Positions 6,316 to 9,699 of a stretch of DNA of 9,699 bases are shown in pieces. Every line of letters begins with the position of its first letter. The stretch's first letter is position 1. The DNA comes from Candidatus Pelagibacter sp. TMED275. Its GTDB lineage: Bacteria; Pseudomonadota; Alphaproteobacteria; Pelagibacterales; Pelagibacteraceae. The stretch lies in NCBI GenBank assembly GCA_002169255.1, contig NHLU01000027.1, positions 11,533-21,231 of the forward strand. Direction: 5' to 3'. The position numbers were made by a program, and so were the translations under genes. Under the pieces are notes generated by a model. The model worked only from the letters and a program-made list of their open reading frames with translations. It did no database searches and was not told where the DNA came from.

Positions 6316-6738
6316 TTATTCTTGATTTTGATTATCATTATCGACTTTTACTAGAACTTCAATCGATTTTATTTTCTTACCGGGTATCCCTTTTCTAATA
6401 TTCACAGGATCTACATCCTTATCTTCTAAATCTATAAGTTCAGAAGTTTCTTCATCAAAAAAGTGATGGTGTGTTGAGGTATTAGTATCAAAATAGCTCT
6501 TATCTGAATTAATAGAAATCTCTTTTAAATAGCCCTTTTTAGTAAGTGAATGAATAGTATTATATACTGTTGCCAAGGCAATTTTTTCATTAGTCTTGTT
6601 TTTGATAATTTCTACTAAATCATTAATAGAAAAATGAAAAGTATGGTCTCTTTCAAATAGAACTTCACATATTTTAATTCTTTGTCTGGTAGGTCTTATC
6701 CCTGAACTTCTTAGTTTATTGGTATATTTACTGTTCAC
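6316..6738 (-). CDS. irr: Fur-family iron response regulator Irr
   Basis: DNA-binding regulator of the Irr branch, which in other alphaproteobacteria responds to haem availability and controls iron and oxidative-stress genes. From GTG 6738 it has 140 residues. Irr-like features are LRSSGIRPTRQR (9-20), the recognition helix region ALATVYNTIHSLTKKGYL (54-71), SYFDTNTSTHHHFF (81-94) with the His90-92 cluster, and an acidic C-terminal dimerisation half. The GCPWHD haem regulatory motif of Bradyrhizobium Irr is absent; the only cysteine is Cys24. The frame is open ten codons upstream to a TTG (6768), but those codons read through the operator and encode an Ile-rich stretch, so I reject them; no ATG is available. 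It diverges from fabA and precedes prx on the same strand. Autoregulation is likely from the operator. Confidence 0.88.
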   Translation of the reverse strand: MNSKYTNKLRSSGIRPTRQRIKICEVLFERDHTFHFSINDLVEIIKNKTNEKIALATVYNTIHSLTKKGYLKEISINSDKSYFDTNTSTHHHFFDEETSELIDLEDKDVDPVNIRKGIPGKKIKSIEVLVKVDNDNQNQE

Positions 6739-6748
6739 TTTAATGATA

Positions 6749-6765
6749 ATTATAATTATTCTAAA
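6749..6765 (-). promoter_or_regulatory. operator copy 3 between irr and fabA
   Basis: Plus-strand sequence ATTATAATTATTCTAAA, differing from copy 1 at one base. On the minus strand it reads TTTAGAA-TAA-TTATAAT. It ends 10 bp before the irr GTG and overlaps the likely irr -10, so autorepression is the simplest reading. It also lies where the -35 of the fabA promoter would be, so it could affect the fab operon. Binding by Irr is inferred from position and repetition, not shown. Confidence 0.65.
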
Positions 6766-6780
6766 CAAAATGTATATAAT
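6751..6780 (+). promoter_or_regulatory. candidate promoter of the fabA-fabB-fabI operon
   Basis: TATAAT at 6775-6780 is the best plus-strand -10 before fabA, giving a start near 6787 and a leader of about 26 nt. The matching -35 position falls at about 6752-6757, inside operator copy 3, and does not resemble TTGACA. The weak -35 and the operator overlap would be compatible with regulator-dependent expression. Low certainty. Confidence 0.3.
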
Positions 6781-6812
6781 AATGTCAATAAATCAAGTAT
6801 GAAGTTGAAGCC

Positions 6813-7316
6813 ATGAAAAAAAACTCTTTTTCATATGATGATCTAATAAGTTGCGGAAAAGGCGGTCTTTTTGGACCTGGAAATGCTAAACTTCCACTTC
6901 CTCCAATGTTAATGTTTGATAGAATAACACAAATAAACGAAAATGAGGGCTCCTTTAAAAAAGGATTTATAAAGGCCGAGCTAGACATAAAAGATGATTT
7001 GTGGTTTTTTGAATGTCATTTTAATGAGGATCCTGTAATGCCAGGTTGTTTAGGACTTGATGCAATGTGGCAATTAGTTGGTTTCTATTTAGGTTGGCTT
7101 GGAAACCCTGGTAAGGGTAGAGCTTTAGGTGTGAATGCTGTAAAATTCACTGGAGAAGTTCTTAAAAATGTTAAAATGGCATCATACGAAATTGATATGA
7201 AAAGAATACTTATTAAAGAGGGTACAACAGTTGGGCTTGCAAATGGAATTTTAAAAGCAGATGGCAAAAAAATTTATTCTGCAGAAAATTTGAAAGTAGG
7301 TTTATTTAAATCATGA
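6813..7316 (+). CDS. fabA: 3-hydroxydecanoyl-ACP dehydratase/isomerase FabA
   Basis: Dehydrates 3-hydroxyacyl-ACPs and isomerises trans-2- to cis-3-decenoyl-ACP, the branch point of anaerobic unsaturated fatty acid synthesis. The 167-residue protein aligns with E. coli FabA (about 172) along its whole length: [26 protein letters not shown], then [19 protein letters not shown] with catalytic His69, and [16 protein letters not shown] with Asp83. It continues with [17 protein letters not shown] and ends LKVGLFKS. The start ATG is preceded only by a weak GAAG-type purine stretch. Its TGA overlaps the fabB ATG (ATGA), so the two are probably translationally coupled. It diverges from irr, and the shared promoter region holds operator copy 3. 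Confidence 0.97.
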   Translation: MKKNSFSYDDLISCGKGGLFGPGNAKLPLPPMLMFDRITQINENEGSFKKGFIKAELDIKDDLWFFECHFNEDPVMPGCLGLDAMWQLVGFYLGWLGNPGKGRALGVNAVKFTGEVLKNVKMASYEIDMKRILIKEGTTVGLANGILKADGKKIYSAENLKVGLFKS

Positions 7317-8524
7317 GGAGAGTAGTAATCACTGGATTAGGTATAATTTCTTGCCTTGGAAATAATCAAAATGAAGTAAAGGAATCATTGCTTAATTCAA
7401 AATCAGGAATTTCTTTTTCTGAGGAGTATAAAGAACATAATCTTAGAAGTCATGTACACGGAAAACCAAAAATAAAACTTGAAGATCATATAGATAGAAA
7501 AACTATTAGATTTATGGGATCTGGATCTGCATATAATTATATTGCAATGAAAGAAGCTATAGAAGACTCAGGTTTAGAGGAAAAAGATGTAAGTAATTTT
7601 AAAACAGGAATTGTAATGGGCTCGGGTGGTCCTTCAATTGAAAATGTAATTTTAGCAGCAGACAAAACTAGAGCTAAAACTCCAAAGTTGATGGGTCCCT
7701 TTATTGTACCGAGAACGATGGCTAGCACAGCATCAGCAACTCTTGCTGTTCCATTTAAAATTAAAGGAACAAATTATACAATGAGCTCAGCTTGTGCAAC
7801 TAGCGGTCACTGTATTGGTAATTCAATGGAACTTATTCAAATGGGTAAACAAGATGTTATTTTTGCTGGAGGAAGTGAAGAAATCCATTGGGCTATGACA
7901 GCAATGTTTGATGCTATGACAGCTTTATCCTCAAAATATAATGGTACCCCAGAAAAAGCATCTAGAGCTTATGATAAAACTAGAGATGGTTTTGTAATTG
8001 CTGGTGGTGCTGGTGTACTGGTGCTAGAGGAATATGAACACGCAAAAGCAAGAGGTGCAAATATTTATGCAGAATTAACTGGTTATGGAGCAACATCAGA
8101 TGGATATGATATGGTCGCCCCCTCTGGTGAAGGAGCTGTTAGGTGTATGAAAATGGCACTTGCGACATCAAAAAATAAAATTGATTATATAAATACCCAT
8201 GGAACTTCAACTCCAGTGGGAGATATTACAGAATTAAATGCTGTAGGTGATACTTTTGGAACAGAAATTCCAAAAATAAGTTCAACCAAATCCTTATCAG
8301 GACATCCACTAGGAGCAGCATCTGTTCATGAAGCTATTTATAGTTTAATTATGATGAAAAATAATTTCATTACTGCCTCAGCAAATATAAATGATATGGA
8401 TGATGATGCTAAAAAATTTCCAATAATTATACAAACAGAAAAAAATGTGGAATTAAATTCTGTAATGTCTAATAGCTTTGGCTTTGGTGGAACAAATGCA
8501 ACTTTAATTTTTGAGAAAGTTTAA
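7313..8524 (+). CDS. fabB: beta-ketoacyl-ACP synthase I FabB
   Basis: Condensing enzyme that elongates acyl-ACPs with malonyl-ACP and is the partner of FabA in elongating cis-3-decenoyl-ACP. The 403 residues match the KAS I length. The catalytic triad is visible: Cys161 in [10 protein letters not shown], His296 in [12 protein letters not shown], and His331 in [11 protein letters not shown] with Lys326 just before it. The N-terminal [15 protein letters not shown] and C-terminal [15 protein letters not shown] are typical thiolase-fold ends. The first codon overlaps the fabA stop; fabI follows 3 bp after its TAA. FabB rather than FabF is favoured by the fabA linkage and the [10 protein letters not shown] context. 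Confidence 0.96.
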   Translation: MRRVVITGLGIISCLGNNQNEVKESLLNSKSGISFSEEYKEHNLRSHVHGKPKIKLEDHIDRKTIRFMGSGSAYNYIAMKEAIEDSGLEEKDVSNFKTGIVMGSGGPSIENVILAADKTRAKTPKLMGPFIVPRTMASTASATLAVPFKIKGTNYTMSSACATSGHCIGNSMELIQMGKQDVIFAGGSEEIHWAMTAMFDAMTALSSKYNGTPEKASRAYDKTRDGFVIAGGAGVLVLEEYEHAKARGANIYAELTGYGATSDGYDMVAPSGEGAVRCMKMALATSKNKIDYINTHGTSTPVGDITELNAVGDTFGTEIPKISSTKSLSGHPLGAASVHEAIYSLIMMKNNFITASANINDMDDDAKKFPIIIQTEKNVELNSVMSNSFGFGGTNATLIFEKV

Positions 8525-8527
8525 TCA

Positions 8528-9313
8528 ATGAGTCTAATGAAGGGCAAAAAAGGTCTAATAATGGGTGTTGCTAATGAAAGATCTATTGCCTGGGGAATAG
8601 CACAAAAACTATCAGATGCAGGCGCTGAATTGGCATTTACTTATCTTGGAGATGCATTAAAAAAAAGAGTTGTGCCTTTAGCTGAAAAGCTCAAATCTAA
8701 AACAACTTTTAACTGCGATGTAGAAAATAAAGATGATGTAATAAAATTATTTGAAGATGTTAAAAATCAGTGGGGGCAAATTGATTTTGTTGTTCATGCA
8801 GTTGCATTTTCAGATAAATCAGAATTATCAGGTGAATATTTGAACACAACTAGAGAAAATTTTTTGAGAAGCATGTTAATTTCATGTTTTTCCTTTACAG
8901 AGGTTGCAAAAGAGTCTTCTAAAATAATGAAAGAAGGTGGAAGTATGATTACCTTAAGTTATGAAGCAAATAAGGCTATACCAAATTACAATGTTATGGG
9001 TGTATGTAAGGCCGCACTAGAGTCTAGTGTTAAATACTTAGCTAGAGATCTAGGAGCTAAAGGTGTCAGGGTAAATGCTATAAGCGCAGGACCAATCAAA
9101 ACTCTAGCAGCATCTGCAATTGGTGACGCAAAGTTTTTGTATAAATGGAACGCTGATCACTCGTTTTTGAAAAGGAATGTCAATAACTTAGATGTTGGAA
9201 ATTCTGCACTCTATTTATTAAGTGATATGGCAAGTGGTGTAACGGGTGAAATCCATTATGTTGATGCAGGTTATAATAAAATGGGAATGCCAGACCCAAA
9301 AAATATTACTTAA
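8528..9313 (+). CDS. fabI: enoyl-ACP reductase (NADH) FabI
   Basis: Short-chain-dehydrogenase-type enzyme that reduces trans-2-enoyl-ACP in the last step of each elongation cycle. The 261-residue protein shows the FabI cofactor motif GVANERSIAWGIA (13-25), CDV (63-65), the Tyr-x6-Lys site with Tyr154 and Lys161 (YNVMGVCK), and RVNAISAGPIKTLAAS (181-196). Tyr145 corresponds to the second conserved tyrosine. The stretch between the two tyrosines is one residue shorter than in the E. coli enzyme. Residue 93 is Ala, where E. coli has the Gly93 known from triclosan studies. I use ATG 8528; an in-frame ATG at 8537 (MKGKKG) is also possible. Last clear gene of the fab operon; a TPR frame continues in phase after the stop. 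Confidence 0.95.
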   Translation: MSLMKGKKGLIMGVANERSIAWGIAQKLSDAGAELAFTYLGDALKKRVVPLAEKLKSKTTFNCDVENKDDVIKLFEDVKNQWGQIDFVVHAVAFSDKSELSGEYLNTTRENFLRSMLISCFSFTEVAKESSKIMKEGGSMITLSYEANKAIPNYNVMGVCKAALESSVKYLARDLGAKGVRVNAISAGPIKTLAASAIGDAKFLYKWNADHSFLKRNVNNLDVGNSALYLLSDMASGVTGEIHYVDAGYNKMGMPDPKNIT

Positions 9314-9337
9314 ATTTGGGATAATACTAATTTTAAT

Positions 9338-9699
9338 TTGGTTCGCTATTTGTATAATATTTCTAAAAAAATTATTGAACTAACTGATTTTTTTAAAAGA
9401 GAATCTTATAAAGAATTACTTAAAAAATCAAAAAAACTAGAAAAAGAAAATACAGAAATTGAAAATTTTCATTTTTACCATAATTTAATCGGATTAACAC
9501 ATCTTAAATTAAAAAATTGGCAAACAGCAATTTATTATTTTAATAATGCCATAAAATTAGACCCAAGCTATGAGGACTCTAATTTTAATTTAGGCCTTAC
9601 TTATTATGAACTAGGAAATCTTGATGATGCTTATGATCAGTTTTTAAAAACTTTAGTAATAAATAAAAATCATAAAGCTGCTAAAGAATGCTTAATTCA
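9338..9699 (+). CDS. tetratricopeptide-repeat protein, 5' part (runs off right edge)
   Basis: Open frame from the fabI stop to the window end encoding a lysine-rich helical N-terminus (KELLKKSKKLEKE) followed by two TPR units. The first is about HNLIGLTHLKLKNWQTAIYY...NNAIKLDP; the second is about SYEDSNFNLGLTYYELGNLD...DAYDQFLKTLVINKN. TPRs mediate protein-protein contacts; a catalytic domain (e.g. a TPR-linked transferase) could follow beyond the edge but cannot be seen. There is no ATG in frame anywhere in the window. The best starts are TTG at 9338 or TTG at 9350, both without a ribosome-binding site, so the start is uncertain. The frame is the same as that of fabI, 24 bp downstream of its TAA. 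No signal peptide is evident. Confidence 0.65.
   Translation, partial: MVRYLYNISKKIIELTDFFKRESYKELLKKSKKLEKENTEIENFHFYHNLIGLTHLKLKNWQTAIYYFNNAIKLDPSYEDSNFNLGLTYYELGNLDDAYDQFLKTLVINKNHKAAKECLI

Larger units (their letters stand above)
6749..6788 (-). promoter_or_regulatory. candidate irr promoter(s)
   Basis: Two overlapping options exist on the minus strand. TATACA (6776..6771) then 16 bp then TATAAT (6754..6749) mirrors the prx promoter layout and would start transcription about 4 nt before the GTG. Alternatively a perfect TTGACA (6788..6783) is followed after 17 bp by the weak TTTAGA (6765..6760). In both cases the operator overlaps the -10 region. Confidence 0.4.

Noticed and set aside
6785..6988. 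67-codon minus-strand open frame
   Set aside because: Antisense to the strongly conserved start of fabA; a shadow frame with no recognisable domain.
7085..7267. 60-codon minus-strand open frame
   Set aside because: Antisense shadow inside fabA.
7537..7728. 63-codon minus-strand open frame
   Set aside because: Antisense shadow inside fabB.
9351..9367. Possible fourth operator copy (TGTATAATATTTCTAAA) near the start of the TPR gene
   Set aside because: Matches only 13 of 17 positions, has lost the two outer bases on one side and is in probable coding sequence. A match of this quality is not surprising in such A+T-rich DNA.

Overview
The window looks like the chromosome of a marine SAR11-type alphaproteobacterium (Pelagibacterales). 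By eye it is roughly 70-75 % A+T, with very short or overlapping gene junctions and lysine/asparagine/isoleucine-rich proteins. It has an Irr-type Fur-family regulator next to fabA-fabB-fabI and an alphaproteobacterial mutM/ubiE/ubiB/coaBC order with rpsT beside mutM. The lineage is inferred from gene content, not from a database match. I see no insertion sequence, phage gene, tRNA, rRNA, CRISPR array or sign of transfer; the genes are core housekeeping genes.

Layout. On the minus strand at the left edge are the first codons of rpsT (17..1) and mutM (929..69). Diverging from mutM across 35 bp is a tight plus-strand run: ubiE, ubiB, coaBC, a ThiF/MoeB-family E1-like adenylyltransferase and an exported SH3-domain protein (965..5672). 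Its genes overlap by 1 bp or are separated by 7-8 bp. It covers quinone methylation and maturation, coenzyme A synthesis and sulfur-carrier activation. Converging on it with an 11-bp gap are two minus-strand genes, irr (6738..6316) and a Prx5-type peroxiredoxin (6232..5684). Diverging from irr is fabA-fabB-fabI (6813..9313), the unsaturated-fatty-acid branch and enoyl reduction of type II fatty acid synthesis. A start-ambiguous TPR gene follows and runs off the right edge.

The most informative non-coding signal is a 17-bp near-palindrome, ATTATAATYATTCTAAW, found three times. Two inverted copies lie 31 bp apart (centre to centre) in front of the peroxiredoxin gene, and one lies between irr and fabA. 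One half matches the Irr (ICE) half-site and the other looks like a PerR-box half. Each copy contains a perfect -10 hexamer. This suggests a small iron/haem-peroxide circuit in which Irr controls itself, the peroxiredoxin and perhaps the fab operon. The copy beside irr also shows that irr starts at GTG 6738 rather than at the longer open frame. I did not find a wholly new system here; this regulatory arrangement is the best candidate for follow-up.
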